From positions 1 to 41,669 of the forward strand of contig JAISLQ010000075.1 in assembly GCA_031290885.1 (NCBI GenBank): 41,669 nucleotides of DNA. Reading direction: 5' to 3'. The translations under genes and the position numbers were made by a program. This stretch comes from Acidaminococcales bacterium (lineage in GTDB: Bacteria > Bacillota > Negativicutes > Acidaminococcales > JAISLQ01). Shown in pieces: positions 1 through 7,675 of the stretch. The first letter of the stretch is position 1, and each line of letters opens with the position of its first letter. Under the pieces are notes generated by a model, which was given only the letters and a program-made list of their open reading frames with translations, searched no databases and was not told where the DNA came from.

Positions 1-85
1 CCTTTTGCAGATACTGATGTTCCGGGCGGGGACGCACCCCAAGTTCCTTGAAAATACGCTCCCTTTCCCTTTCCGTCCACGCCAT
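1..85 (-). CDS. N-terminus of a phage gene running off the left edge
   Basis: Only the first 28 residues are present, starting MAWTERERER and followed by IFKELGVRPRP. The ATG at 85-83 has an upstream AAAGGGG Shine-Dalgarno on the minus strand and begins 43 bases after the stop of the 761-aa virion protein gene, so it is the next gene of the late operon. The visible part is charged and helical. In related phages this place is taken by another virion or tail-fibre protein, but nothing in 28 residues identifies it. Confidence 0.55.
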   Translation of the reverse strand, partial: MAWTERERERIFKELGVRPRPEHQYLQK

Positions 86-128
86 GTAAATTCCCCTTTC
101 GCTTTTGCCCGTGGCAAAAACGCCGCAA

Positions 129-2414
129 TCACCAATCGCCCGGATAATCCGTCCCAGGATATGTCTCCTGCGCCTCACGCGGCCTGGGCACGCCTCCGTA
201 TCCCGCGCTTGGCACAATATAATCTTCCCTTTCGCCGGCAAGGATGTCTCGCGCCGCTTTCAGGCCGGCGGCGGAAAAAGGTATGCCTTTCTCCAGAAAA
301 CCGTCCAGCGCCTCCTGGTAAAACGGGTCGTTGCCTCTCGCGCCCTCGTCCAGCAAATCCTTTATCTTTTGCAACTCCCGCGCAGCGTCGTAATCGGACA
401 CATAACTTCGCCGCCTGCCCTGCGCCAAGCTCATGTCTGCCAGTCGTCCGCTTACCAAATCCGAAATCAGCCCGCCCTGTTGCCCGAAAAGCTCCACGGC
501 CGCCTTCCTTTGCGCCGCGCCCTCGGACATGTAATCAACAACAGCCGACCGGCTGTCCCTGTAGTCAAGCGCCTTTACCGCCCTTTCCCGGCGGGCGTCG
601 CCCCTTGCCCCTTCGCTGTCCAGCAGGTAGGTCATGTTTTGGGTGAACCTTTCCAGCTCGTAGCCGCTTGTGATTTTTAGCTTCGCGTACTCTTGCCACG
701 CCGCGTCCGCCAGCTTGTCCGGCTTGTCCTCCTCGTCGAGCCTTATCTTTAGCGCCTCGCCCAGGAATTTCTTCGCGTCGAACTCGCTGAGGTTTCCCAA
801 CGCAATCTCCTCCTCGACATCGCCCACCCCCAGAAGGCCTTGCAAAGAAAGTGCCTGCAAGCGATACCAGACATTCGTGTTGCTCGTGTCCGGCGTTTTG
901 GCCGCGCTTGCCGCCAAGCCCGTAAGTTCCCTTTCCAACATCGTTTTGTCCTCGCCGGGAAGGTTGGCGGAAGAGACAAGCGACGACACCACATCCAGCA
1001 CCGACACGTCGTTAAGCCCCCCGCTTTTTCTAAGCTCAAAGAAACGATTGAGCGCCTTGTTCTTGACGTCGCCCATGACAATCGCCTTTAGCCTGCTGCG
1101 CCCCTCGAAATAGGCGACTATGGAATCAACTCTTTCCTCGCGCCGCGCGGCGGAAAACGAAGAGCCGCCGCCCTTGTACCCAGCGAAAGAAACGTCCATG
1201 TGAGGGCCGGTCCAGTTGGCATCGCCCGTGTCCTCCCACTCGTCGCGGACGGCAATGCCATCCTGCGCCGCAGCCTCAACGAACCGCTTACGATTGGCCG
1301 GGTCGTCGAACCAGTCCGCCTGGCCGGGGCCAGTCGTTCCGATGTCCACCTTGTAGCCGTTCTTGTGGCTGTACTGCCCTTCGGCGTGGGACGAATCCGT
1401 GCCGGACGTGACATACACCCCCGGGGCGCCCAAGTTTTTGAGCAGCCTCGCCACCGCCCCCAGCCCCGCTTTGGCCTGCAGTTTGAGGTTGTCCACTTTT
1501 GCGGTGGGCGCAACTGCCCAACCCGCTTCGGGTTCGCCCACGGCATCCCCTTGCCCAATGTCCGCCAGCGCCGCCGCAAGGTTGCCGTTATACTTAACAT
1601 AGATCCGGGCGTTTTCCGCCTGGTCATTGTTCGCTTTCTCGTAAGCATCGACCAGTCCGCCCAGATTGGCCAGCGCCCCTCGGTCGACAAAGGGGGCGGC
1701 CTCGGCCAGCGCCGCGCGCGCGCCCGACCAATCCCCGCCCCGGACGCGCCCCGTCACGTAGCCGGCAACGGCTTTCGTCATCAAATCCCGCGACAAAGCC
1801 TCCTGTTTTTCCGGCGCGAAGCGCAGCAGCCCCTCCGCCGTTACCATCCGCGTTTGCGCGACAAAAGCCCGAAAACCATCTGCCGTTCCCGTTTCCATAG
1901 CGAAATTGAGCGCGTTGGAAACGCTGTTGTCCACATTCGCCAAAGCCGCCTCGTCAAGCTGCCCGGAGCGCCAACGGTCGATTGCCTGACGGTTCTGGAT
2001 AAAAGAACGCATGCGCAGGTTCTCGAACATCAGCTGCCCCGCCTTGTATTTTATGCCGGACGCGCCGTAAGTCTCCCGAAAGGCCTCCCGTTCCTTGGTC
2101 TCGTAAACCGCCAGCGCGCCCTCGGACTTGGAGCCCTTCATGGTATCGAATATCTCCCGCCGCACCTTGTCCATGCGCAAAATATACGCATTGTCGGCCT
2201 CAATTGCCCGCTGGCTTTCCCGTTCCCTTTCCATCGCAAGCCCGGCCTGGAACGCCTTCGCCCCGAGCCGCGCCATGTCCCCCCACTCCGAGGCCGCCTG
2301 CTTGTGGCCCTGCGCTTCCACGGCGAAACCTTCCGGCGCGCCTTTGGCCAATGCCATGTTGGGCGGCCGGTACTCAATGGCCGGCGCATTGGATTCCAAA
2401 CTGACCTTCGGCAT
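129..2414 (-). CDS. Large internal virion protein with M15-type peptidase motif
   Basis: A 761-aa protein. The start is placed at the ATG at 2414 because a perfect AGGAGGGA site precedes it; the open frame continues upstream to 2636 without another good site. Most of the chain is charged, helical and alanine-rich, as expected of internal core proteins ejected with the genome. About residues 335-410 look like a D-Ala-D-Ala carboxypeptidase/endopeptidase (peptidase M15) fold: the motif YSHKNGYKVDIG gives candidate zinc ligands H350 and D357, and GPHMDVSF gives H405. Inference: a virion-associated murein hydrolase that helps open the wall during DNA entry, analogous in role to the transglycosylase domain of T7 gp16. 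It follows the gp14-like gene in the operon, the usual place for such proteins. The peptidase assignment rests on motif spacing only. Confidence 0.75.
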   Translation of the reverse strand: MPKVSLESNAPAIEYRPPNMALAKGAPEGFAVEAQGHKQAASEWGDMARLGAKAFQAGLAMERERESQRAIEADNAYILRMDKVRREIFDTMKGSKSEGALAVYETKEREAFRETYGASGIKYKAGQLMFENLRMRSFIQNRQAIDRWRSGQLDEAALANVDNSVSNALNFAMETGTADGFRAFVAQTRMVTAEGLLRFAPEKQEALSRDLMTKAVAGYVTGRVRGGDWSGARAALAEAAPFVDRGALANLGGLVDAYEKANNDQAENARIYVKYNGNLAAALADIGQGDAVGEPEAGWAVAPTAKVDNLKLQAKAGLGAVARLLKNLGAPGVYVTSGTDSSHAEGQYSHKNGYKVDIGTTGPGQADWFDDPANRKRFVEAAAQDGIAVRDEWEDTGDANWTGPHMDVSFAGYKGGGSSFSAARREERVDSIVAYFEGRSRLKAIVMGDVKNKALNRFFELRKSGGLNDVSVLDVVSSLVSSANLPGEDKTMLERELTGLAASAAKTPDTSNTNVWYRLQALSLQGLLGVGDVEEEIALGNLSEFDAKKFLGEALKIRLDEEDKPDKLADAAWQEYAKLKITSGYELERFTQNMTYLLDSEGARGDARRERAVKALDYRDSRSAVVDYMSEGAAQRKAAVELFGQQGGLISDLVSGRLADMSLAQGRRRSYVSDYDAARELQKIKDLLDEGARGNDPFYQEALDGFLEKGIPFSAAGLKAARDILAGEREDYIVPSAGYGGVPRPREAQETYPGTDYPGDW

Positions 2415-2445
2415 GTTTGCTCCCTCCTGTTTTTGGGCATGAGAA

Positions 2446-2525
2446 AGCCGCTTACCATCGAAGCTCATGGACGAGCAAGTGCCGAACGCGCCATGGATGG
2501 CGAAGTGTTCGGTTGATAAGCGGCT
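2446..2525. repeat. 9-bp inverted repeat spanning 80 bases
   Basis: AGCCGCTTA at 2446-2454 is mirrored by TAAGCGGCT at 2517-2525. A second short palindrome, CGCCAT-GG-ATGGCG, lies inside at 2489-2502. The right arm overlaps the -35 box of the toxin promoter, and the left arm lies just upstream of the 761-aa virion gene on the other strand. It may form a hairpin in either transcript. Confidence 0.5.
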
Positions 2526-2541
2526 GATTAAACGATATAAT
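2513..2541 (+). promoter_or_regulatory. Sigma-A promoter of the holin-like toxin gene
   Basis: TTGATA (2513-2518), a 17-base spacer and TATAAT (2536-2541), on the strand opposite to the virion operon. A start near 2548 gives an untranslated leader of about 117 bases before the toxin start at 2665, typical of type I toxin mRNAs. Confidence 0.7.
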
Positions 2542-2664
2542 ATTATTGCAGACATCAGGGGGCCGCTCCCCGCCTTCCATGGCGGCGCGGCATTTGTCCA
2601 TCCATGGACAGAACGGTTGGCCACGCTCATTCTCAACTTAGGGTCGAGAAAAGAGGTGGTGTTT

Positions 2665-2739
2665 GTGAAAGTCTATGAAGCGTTGTCACTCGCTATTGCA
2701 TTGGCAACCCTCGTGGTTCTCATCATAAACGGCAAGTAA
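2665..2739 (+). CDS. Small holin-like toxin peptide (Hol-Tox type)
   Basis: A 24-residue peptide, KVYEALSLAIALATLVVLII flanked by the initiator Met and a short NGK tail, read from GTG at 2665 with AGAGG eight bases upstream. One hydrophobic membrane segment covers nearly the whole chain. The sequence and the hairpin directly behind it match the putative holin-like toxin family found in many Firmicute prophages and described as type I toxin-antitoxin candidates. The open frame extends upstream to 2467, but that part has no ribosome site and overlaps the leader. It is the only plus-strand gene within the late virion operon. Whether it acts as toxin, holin or neither in this phage is unknown. 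The family call is from remembered motif similarity. Confidence 0.65.
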   Translation: MKVYEALSLAIALATLVVLIINGK

Positions 2740-2764
2740 CCGCCCCGGCTAAGGTCGGCGGTTA
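2737..2764 (+). terminator. Hairpin overlapping the toxin stop codon
   Basis: TAACCGCC (2737-2744) pairs perfectly with GGCGGTTA (2757-2764); the stem begins at the TAA stop itself. No long T-run follows. The same arrangement is typical behind holin-like toxin genes, where it may stabilise the mRNA or be the target of an antisense RNA. Confidence 0.6.
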
Positions 2765-2813
2765 CTCCGTGTAACCCTTATTCTGAGCCAGCCGTTTCCG
2801 GCGGCATATGTCG

Positions 2814-2839
2814 GGGAAGGGCGTTAGCGCGCCCTTCCC
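2814..2839. terminator. Strong hairpin between the toxin and virion genes
   Basis: GGGAAGGGCG (2814-2823) and CGCCCTTCCC (2830-2839) form a perfect 10-bp stem with a 6-base loop. It lies past the toxin gene on the plus strand and past the gp14-like gene stop (2879) on the minus strand, so it could end or slow transcription from both sides. A clear U-tract is absent on either strand. Confidence 0.5.
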
Positions 2840-2878
2840 TTGCCTTTAGCATACCCCCGCCGCCCGCCTTTGTCAACG

Positions 2879-3520
2879 TCATTTCACCCTGGCCGGCATG
2901 TTGACGGCCTTGTACCCGGCAAACTCATAGCTGCCGGTCGCGGGGTTGAATGCAGTCGTCATCGCGTTTGTGTTCGCCTTGCCCGCCTTGTCGAACAGGC
3001 CGCCCGCCTTCATCGTGGCGAAGTTGAGGGCGAGGCCGCCGAGGGCGCTCCACATCCCGGCGCGCTTGGCGCTTTTCGCCTGTTTCCTGTACATGCTGGC
3101 CTGCTGGCCGAGCCCCAGCGCCTCGGCCTGCAAATTGTTCTGGTCCTGCCTCACGTTGCGGTCGGACGCGTAAAGGTTCATAAGCTCCTTGTTGCTGTCG
3201 TTGAGCCACTGTGACCAATTGGCGACCCCGGCGTCGAACCCGAGGCCGGTTGACGCGTCAAGCCCCGCGCCGCCCAAGGCCGCCGTGTTCTGCCCCGCCA
3301 CGTACCGCGCCCGGCTTGCCAAATCCTGCTGGCGAAAGCTCGATGCCTTCGCCTCCTCCCCGCGCTTTACGTTGAGTTGGCCGGACTGCATACGCGCCGT
3401 GGCCGCCTCGTAGTCCGCCCGCCGCGCCTGGGCGTTATAGGCGTCCGCCTCGGCCCTCGCCCCAGCTATCGTGCTGTAGGTCTGAAACAGCGCCCCCACT
3501 ATCGCCAGCCCTATCCCCAT
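2879..3520 (-). CDS. Internal virion protein, T7 gp14-like
   Basis: A 213-aa protein starting MGIGLAIVGALF behind GGGGGAGGAG. It has a short hydrophobic, glycine-rich N-terminus, then a long alanine/glutamine/arginine-rich helical region (about residues 20-100) containing AEADAYNAQARRA, a GAGLDASTGLGFD motif near the middle, and a final glycine-rich hydrophobic stretch. This layout is that of the small internal core proteins of T7-like podoviruses (gp14 family), which leave the virion with the genome and help form the channel across the envelope. The position between the gp13-like gene and the large internal virion protein agrees. Its first 86 bases overlap the end of the upstream gene in another frame. 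Confidence 0.72.
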   Translation of the reverse strand: MGIGLAIVGALFQTYSTIAGARAEADAYNAQARRADYEAATARMQSGQLNVKRGEEAKASSFRQQDLASRARYVAGQNTAALGGAGLDASTGLGFDAGVANWSQWLNDSNKELMNLYASDRNVRQDQNNLQAEALGLGQQASMYRKQAKSAKRAGMWSALGGLALNFATMKAGGLFDKAGKANTNAMTTAFNPATGSYEFAGYKAVNMPARVK

Positions 3521-3983
3521 GTCTCCTCCCCCTTCCCAGAACCACGTCCGCCAAAGTAAAAGTTATCACAAAACACTCGCCCATCGCCGGGTCGGTCACC
3601 CGCTCCCCGAAGCGCGCCCCCAGCCAGCGGCACCAGCGCACCGTTTCCTTGTACCACTTTGGGATGAGCGCCCACACATAGGAGTGCCGCCCGGGGTCAA
3701 GCGTCCGCGCCAGCATCTCCCTTGTCGCCAGCATAAAATCCTTTTTCCGCTTTTGCGCCGCCTTGGTCGCCACCACGAAAACAAAGTGCTTGTCCGTGAC
3801 CCCCATGAGCACCGCCGGCAGCCCATCGAAATAAACGACGTAGGCCGCTTCCGCCTCCGCCACATATTCCGCCGCCATTTTCGCCGCGTCCTGCCCGCCG
3901 AGCTCCCTCAAAGTATTGTCCGGCAAGTTTTCCACTATATACTCAAGCTCCGCGCGGGTCGGGGAGCTGGTTAGCTCAATCAC
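3435..3983 (-). CDS. Internal virion protein, T7 gp13-like
   Basis: A 182-aa protein read from GTG at 3983, behind GAGGTGAA. The GTGA overlaps the TGA stop of the tail tubular protein B gene, which suggests translational coupling. Residues 1-150 show an acetyltransferase-like alpha/beta pattern (AAYVVYFDGLPAVLMGVTD, then LDPGRHSYVWALIPKWYKET), matching the gp13-type internal virion family of T7-like phages. The last 35 or so residues (from VLGRGRRHGDRAG) are low-complexity and run 86 bases into the gp14-like gene. They look like read-through into the next ribosome site and not like a conserved domain. Function beyond virion assembly is unknown. Confidence 0.68.
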   Translation of the reverse strand: MIELTSSPTRAELEYIVENLPDNTLRELGGQDAAKMAAEYVAEAEAAYVVYFDGLPAVLMGVTDKHFVFVVATKAAQKRKKDFMLATREMLARTLDPGRHSYVWALIPKWYKETVRWCRWLGARFGERVTDPAMGECFVITFTLADVVLGRGRRHGDRAGDSGGAVSDLQHDSWGEGRGGRL

Positions 3984-6286
3984 GTAAACTTCACCTCGCG
4001 CCCCACGGCCGAGAGCTTGAAAGGCAGCGCCGCCCCCTGCCTTATCACAACCCGCCCGTGGTAGTTGGTATCCTGCGAAAGCGTAACCGGCATTACCCCG
4101 GTAAAAAGCTCCGCCTTCAAATCCGGCCACAGAACGTTCCTCCCCACGTCGCGCAGCGTGAAAATATCTCTGCCGGAAACGCCCGCGTCCGTAAACACCA
4201 CCCCGCCGAAAGAACTCTCCAAACGGAGCAGCGCCTTGTCCACCACCCGACGGTGGCCCATGGAGCTGCCCGTGTTGGGGAGGCTCGCGTGAAGGTCAGG
4301 CAAAGCTATTTCCAGCTCGTAAGGGAGGCCGACCGCCAGCCTGTCGCAGGCGTAGGGAAGCGCCAGCGCCCCGTCGTCCGCCACCAGATAGCCCGCTTCG
4401 TCGAAAAGGTGGCTGTCCCCTATAACCTGCACCTTTTGCCCGGCGAAACGCCCAAGGCCGGCAACCGTGGAAACGCCTTCGCCCTCCACGAACTGGGCGC
4501 AGTCGACCAGGCAGTAATCCGCAAGATTGCCGCCGGCGGCCGGCGCCGTGAACCGCTCCAAATAAAGGGCCTTGCCGCCGCCCGGGGCGTCCCGTTCCAC
4601 CGCCGCGTAAAGGACGTCCCGCCTTTCCGAGCGCACCGACCCGATGGCCATGAACTTGCCTTGCGTCTCGATCGTCGACCAGGCGAAAACCTTCTGTTCC
4701 CGAAGATACGTCAAGCAAAGCAGCGCCCCGTCGCCGCGCAGCGCGAAAACCTTCTGCTCCGGCTCGCGCGTCTGCTGCAGGTCAACTATCGGGAGAAACT
4801 CCCCCGCCAAATGCGGGATGAAAACCGTCAGCTCGTCCGTCGAGTAGCCGTCGCTCTCAAAAGTATACCCCGCGTCCCTTATCTTAGTGTTGCCCGCCTG
4901 CGCGTAAATCACCCGAGGGCCCACGACCAGGGGCGGGATGTCGGACGCCCCGAAACCCGACTGCGCCCTGATGTTGAGCTCCGACGGCTTGGCCACGGAC
5001 GCGCCGGAAACCAGCCAAATATCGCCGGAAGTGAAAATGAGCAGATCCGAAACGTTCACCAAGGCCTTTATGTCCACAAACTCACGGGCGACAATGTTGG
5101 TGTTTATCGCGCTGTCGTCGGTGAGCTTGCCGGCCGCCTCCGTAACGTCGAAATTGGTATAGTCGGACGTCCTCGACATCCACAGCCCGTTGGGCCGCCG
5201 GTCGCTGCCGCCGAAACAGAGCCTGTCCTGAAAGAAGCACACGTTTTTCGGATAGCCGTTCCCGAAATTCCACAGCCCGCGCGCGAAAGACTTGGCCGCG
5301 CCGGCCTGCCCCAGGGGCCTCACCGCCTTGCCCTGCGCCTGCGTCGCGCTGTTTACGGCGGTTATCTTCGCCACCCCCTGCGCCACGTAGCTGTTGGATG
5401 TCAAAGTCCCGGCCGTGCCGTCCGAGGTCAGCGCAAAATCCGCGCTCGTCTTGAGGCGCAGGAAAAACGGCTCGTTCGTCGCCGCGCCCGAATCCGTGTA
5501 GTTCATCCCGCCGTTCTTCGCCTGGTCCGTCGAATAAACGCTCTTGTACTCCTTGAACTTGTACCACGCCCCGGCCGCCTGCCCTTCCTCCGTGTCCCTG
5601 CGCTCAATCGTTATCGTCCCCGTCCAGTTGCCGCGCGTCACGAAGCTCCAGCCCGCCCCGCACAGGACGTCAGAAGTCGTTCCCACGTCCACCGTCTTGG
5701 CCGGCGCCGCCTGGTAGACCTTCAAGAAATCGCCCATCCAGCCGGCGTCGAACAGCGCGGCGGAAGCGGTGATGTTGAACGTGCCGACCGCGGCGGAAAC
5801 GGTAAGCGCAATGTCCGTCCTCGCCTCGTCGAAAGGCGGGACGGCCACCGGGAAATCCGAAAGCGAAAAACCGCCCGCGCCGTCGTAGAAAAGCTGCTTG
5901 ACCGAAAGCCGCCCGGACGCGATGAAAAGCGTGTTGGCGCTCTGGGCGAAATCAAGGCGCGGCAGGTCCGCGTCCCCGAAAGGTGAGTCAAGCGCCGCCG
6001 CCAAAACATCGTCAAGATAAACCTCGATAAGGCCCTGCGTAAAGACCAAAAGAAAGTTCTTTCCCCCGCCCGCAGAAAACCGGTGCAGCCTGACCGCGCC
6101 GGTACCGGGCGGGAAAGCCTTGACGAACGCCGTCCCCGGCCTTTTATATACCCCGCCGTAAGGGCGGATAAAAACATTCTTCGCACGTAAAAGCGATTCC
6201 TGATACTTCTCCAAATCCACGCGGGCGGCCACGTCCTCCGCCACCTCGCCGCCCGTGAACGAACACTGCAAAACGTTGACCGTCAC
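3980..6286 (-). CDS. Tail tubular protein B (T7 gp12-like), tail nozzle
   Basis: A 768-aa protein. The start is GTG at 6286 with GGAGGCGAG before it; the GTGA overlaps the stop of the upstream gene. The N-terminus contains SFTGGEVAEDVAARVDLEKY, then AKNVFIRPYGGVYKRPGTAF. This conserved opening (a gene product that starts by declaring tail 'rings' and a PYGG..RRPGT-type motif) is the hallmark of podoviral tail nozzle/stabilisation proteins. The rest is rich in beta strands with many Gly/Asp turns, fitting the beta-propeller nozzle of T7 gp12. Length is close to T7 gp12 (794 aa). It follows tail tubular protein A directly, as in other podoviruses. Confidence 0.85.
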   Translation of the reverse strand: MTVNVLQCSFTGGEVAEDVAARVDLEKYQESLLRAKNVFIRPYGGVYKRPGTAFVKAFPPGTGAVRLHRFSAGGGKNFLLVFTQGLIEVYLDDVLAAALDSPFGDADLPRLDFAQSANTLFIASGRLSVKQLFYDGAGGFSLSDFPVAVPPFDEARTDIALTVSAAVGTFNITASAALFDAGWMGDFLKVYQAAPAKTVDVGTTSDVLCGAGWSFVTRGNWTGTITIERRDTEEGQAAGAWYKFKEYKSVYSTDQAKNGGMNYTDSGAATNEPFFLRLKTSADFALTSDGTAGTLTSNSYVAQGVAKITAVNSATQAQGKAVRPLGQAGAAKSFARGLWNFGNGYPKNVCFFQDRLCFGGSDRRPNGLWMSRTSDYTNFDVTEAAGKLTDDSAINTNIVAREFVDIKALVNVSDLLIFTSGDIWLVSGASVAKPSELNIRAQSGFGASDIPPLVVGPRVIYAQAGNTKIRDAGYTFESDGYSTDELTVFIPHLAGEFLPIVDLQQTREPEQKVFALRGDGALLCLTYLREQKVFAWSTIETQGKFMAIGSVRSERRDVLYAAVERDAPGGGKALYLERFTAPAAGGNLADYCLVDCAQFVEGEGVSTVAGLGRFAGQKVQVIGDSHLFDEAGYLVADDGALALPYACDRLAVGLPYELEIALPDLHASLPNTGSSMGHRRVVDKALLRLESSFGGVVFTDAGVSGRDIFTLRDVGRNVLWPDLKAELFTGVMPVTLSQDTNYHGRVVIRQGAALPFKLSAVGREVKFT

Positions 6287-6894
6287 AATCTCGCCTCCAA
6301 AACGGCGCTGCGCCTTTCCAGCCACCCCTTGCTCTCGTTGCCGTTCTGCTTCATGCCCTCGCGCAAGGCGCTTTGCATGAGCTGAAAATTAAGCTGTTTC
6401 AAATTCGCGTCGGCGGCCAGCGACATGGACAGCTCCGCCGCCAGATAGTAGTAGAGGGCGGCAACGAAGTCCGGCGGGAAAAGCCCGGCGTCCTTCACGT
6501 CGTGCGTGTAGTCAAGATGCGCGGCGGGGATGTTGGCCGCGATCACCTTCTCGGCCTCCGACACGCTGAAAACGTCCCAGCCCCTGCCCATAGAACCTTC
6601 CTGCCGGCTTTCAAAAACTGCCGCCGGCCCCTTGCCGCCGAAGACCCGCCGGACAAAAACGCAGTCGGCGGGATACGCGTACAAAAAGCCCCACAGAGGG
6701 CTTGTGTGATTAGTCAGGGCCAAAGGCGCGATCCGGCGCGCGAAAGCCCAGGGGCATTGGCGAAGGAGCGCCTCGCGGCAAAAGTCGTACATCCGCCGGC
6801 ACTGGTAGGCCTCCTCCGTGTTGTCGTCGAAGGACAAAATCCCGCGCGCCTTTATTTGGCTCAAGGCCATGTTGCAAATGCCGATAGCGTCCAT
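6283..6894 (-). CDS. Tail tubular protein A (T7 gp11-like), adaptor
   Basis: A 203-aa protein beginning MDAIGICNMALSQIKARG, the usual opening of podoviral gp11-like adaptor proteins (a D-x-CN-x-AL motif near residue 5), followed by CRRMYDFCREALLRQCPWAFA, whose WxxA-type helix is also typical. It forms the ring between portal and tail nozzle. The stop overlaps the GTG start of the next gene. Odd point: no Shine-Dalgarno precedes the ATG; instead a perfect 9-bp hairpin (6903-6925) ends nine bases before it, so initiation may depend on coupling or RNA structure. Confidence 0.82.
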   Translation of the reverse strand: MDAIGICNMALSQIKARGILSFDDNTEEAYQCRRMYDFCREALLRQCPWAFARRIAPLALTNHTSPLWGFLYAYPADCVFVRRVFGGKGPAAVFESRQEGSMGRGWDVFSVSEAEKVIAANIPAAHLDYTHDVKDAGLFPPDFVAALYYYLAAELSMSLAADANLKQLNFQLMQSALREGMKQNGNESKGWLERRSAVLEARL

Positions 6895-6902
6895 TGATAG
6901 CT

Positions 6903-6925
6903 AAGGGGCGCTCAACGCGCCCCTT
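6903..6925 (-). terminator. Hairpin between head and tail genes
   Basis: AAGGGGCGC (6903-6911) pairs with GCGCCCCTT (6917-6925), loop of 5. On the minus-strand transcript it comes directly after the repeat-protein stop and directly before the gp11-like start. No U-run follows, so it is more likely an attenuator, processing site or initiation control than a full terminator. Confidence 0.45.
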
Positions 6926-6934
6926 TCCCCCTTG

Positions 6935-7234
6935 TCATTTTTTGCCCGGCGTCGGTTTGGCCGGCGCCTTGGCCGGCTCTTTAGCCGGCTCCTTGCCTGG
7001 CGCTTTGGCCGGCTCCTTGGCCGGCTCCTTGCCTGGCTCCTTGGCCGGCTCCTTGGCCGGCTCCTTGCCTGGCTCCTTGGCCGGCTCCTTGCCTGGCTCC
7101 TTGGCCGGCGCCTTGGCCGGCTTGTCCAGCAAAACAAAATGATCCGGCGCGCCCTGCGCCAGCTCCACCGTCTCGCCCGCCTCGTAAAGCCGGCGGTTCC
7201 AATAACAATCGCGTATGCACCTATGCCTTGCCAT
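6935..7234 (-). CDS. Small phage protein with Lys-Pro-Glu tetrapeptide repeats
   Basis: A 99-aa protein; the ATG follows the preceding TAA stop without a gap (TAAATG). Residues 1-38 (with RDCYWNRRLYEAGETVEL and DHFVLLD) resemble a common small phage head-operon protein with a C-Y-x-x-G-x-L-Y-x-x-G-E pattern. Residues 39-94 are 14 uninterrupted units of P-A/G-K-E/A, a highly charged, extended, probably disordered tail. The DNA repeats are 12-base units in frame. It lies between the cement protein and the tail adaptor genes, so it is probably a virion or head-completion accessory. Alternatives are a capsid-surface fibre or a host-binding extension; none can be chosen from sequence. Confidence 0.7.
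   Translation of the reverse strand: MARHRCIRDCYWNRRLYEAGETVELAQGAPDHFVLLDKPAKAPAKEPGKEPAKEPGKEPAKEPAKEPGKEPAKEPAKAPGKEPAKEPAKAPAKPTPGKK
6953..7120. repeat. Fourteen 12-bp tandem repeats inside a phage gene
   Basis: Imperfect 12-base units such as GGCTCCTTGGCC and GGCTCCTTGCCT on the plus strand. Each encodes one Pro-x-Lys-x unit of the minus-strand protein. Gain or loss of units keeps the frame, so the array can change in length without destroying the gene. Confidence 0.9.
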
Positions 7235-7618
7235 TTAAGTCGGCGCCCCCGTCGACAGCCCGGCGAACACCGCGCCCCCCGCCGGCGTGCCGGACGCCGC
7301 GACAACCAGGCGCATCCACCGTTTCATCCCGCGCGGCAGCTTCATAACGATAAGCTTGGCCGGCGCCGTCTGCGCTATGGTCGTCGGCACCGTAACCGTC
7401 ATGACGTCCACCGCCGCGGCAAAAGCCTCCGCATCCGCCGTCTGCACCTTCACGCTCGCAATCGCGCCGGCGGTGAACCCGGCCGTCAAGTTGACGAACA
7501 GCCAGGGCTGCGCGTCGTAATAGTCCCCGTTGAGTCCCAAGTCCACCGGCGTAGTGTTGGTGGACGCCGCCGAAATCGCCAAATTCTGCGCCGTAACCTG
7601 CGCGCCCTCAATAATCAT
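7235..7618 (-). CDS. Bbp16-like capsid cement protein
   Basis: A 127-aa protein, ATG at 7618 with GGGGGG-rich ribosome site. It begins MIIEGAQVTAQNLAISAAST and contains TPVDLGLNGDYYDAQPWLFV, then a beta-rich body with AAAVDVMTVTVPTTIAQTAP. The small size, beta content and position directly after the major capsid gene fit the Bbp16-type cement (decoration) proteins that stabilise BPP-1-like capsids by bridging capsomers. The family name is given from memory of that family's pattern; a decoration role is well supported by context. Confidence 0.65.
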   Translation of the reverse strand: MIIEGAQVTAQNLAISAASTNTTPVDLGLNGDYYDAQPWLFVNLTAGFTAGAIASVKVQTADAEAFAAAVDVMTVTVPTTIAQTAPAKLIVMKLPRGMKRWMRLVVAASGTPAGGAVFAGLSTGAPT

Positions 7619-7675
7619 CTTTCAACATCCCCCCGCCTAAAATTAGGGGCGGCAAAGAACCGCCCCGCCTTGCCT

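Noticed and set aside
5-2516. Long plus-strand open frames opposite the 761-aa virion protein
   Set aside because: They mirror the GC-rich minus-strand gene, lack ribosome sites and show low-complexity Pro/Arg composition.
4058-5986. 642-aa plus-strand open frame opposite tail tubular protein B
   Set aside because: Shadow frame of the real gene: Arg/Pro/His-rich, no domain, no start signal.
6953-7120. CRISPR-like short repeats
   Set aside because: The 12-base units follow one another without spacers and encode a tetrapeptide repeat in frame.
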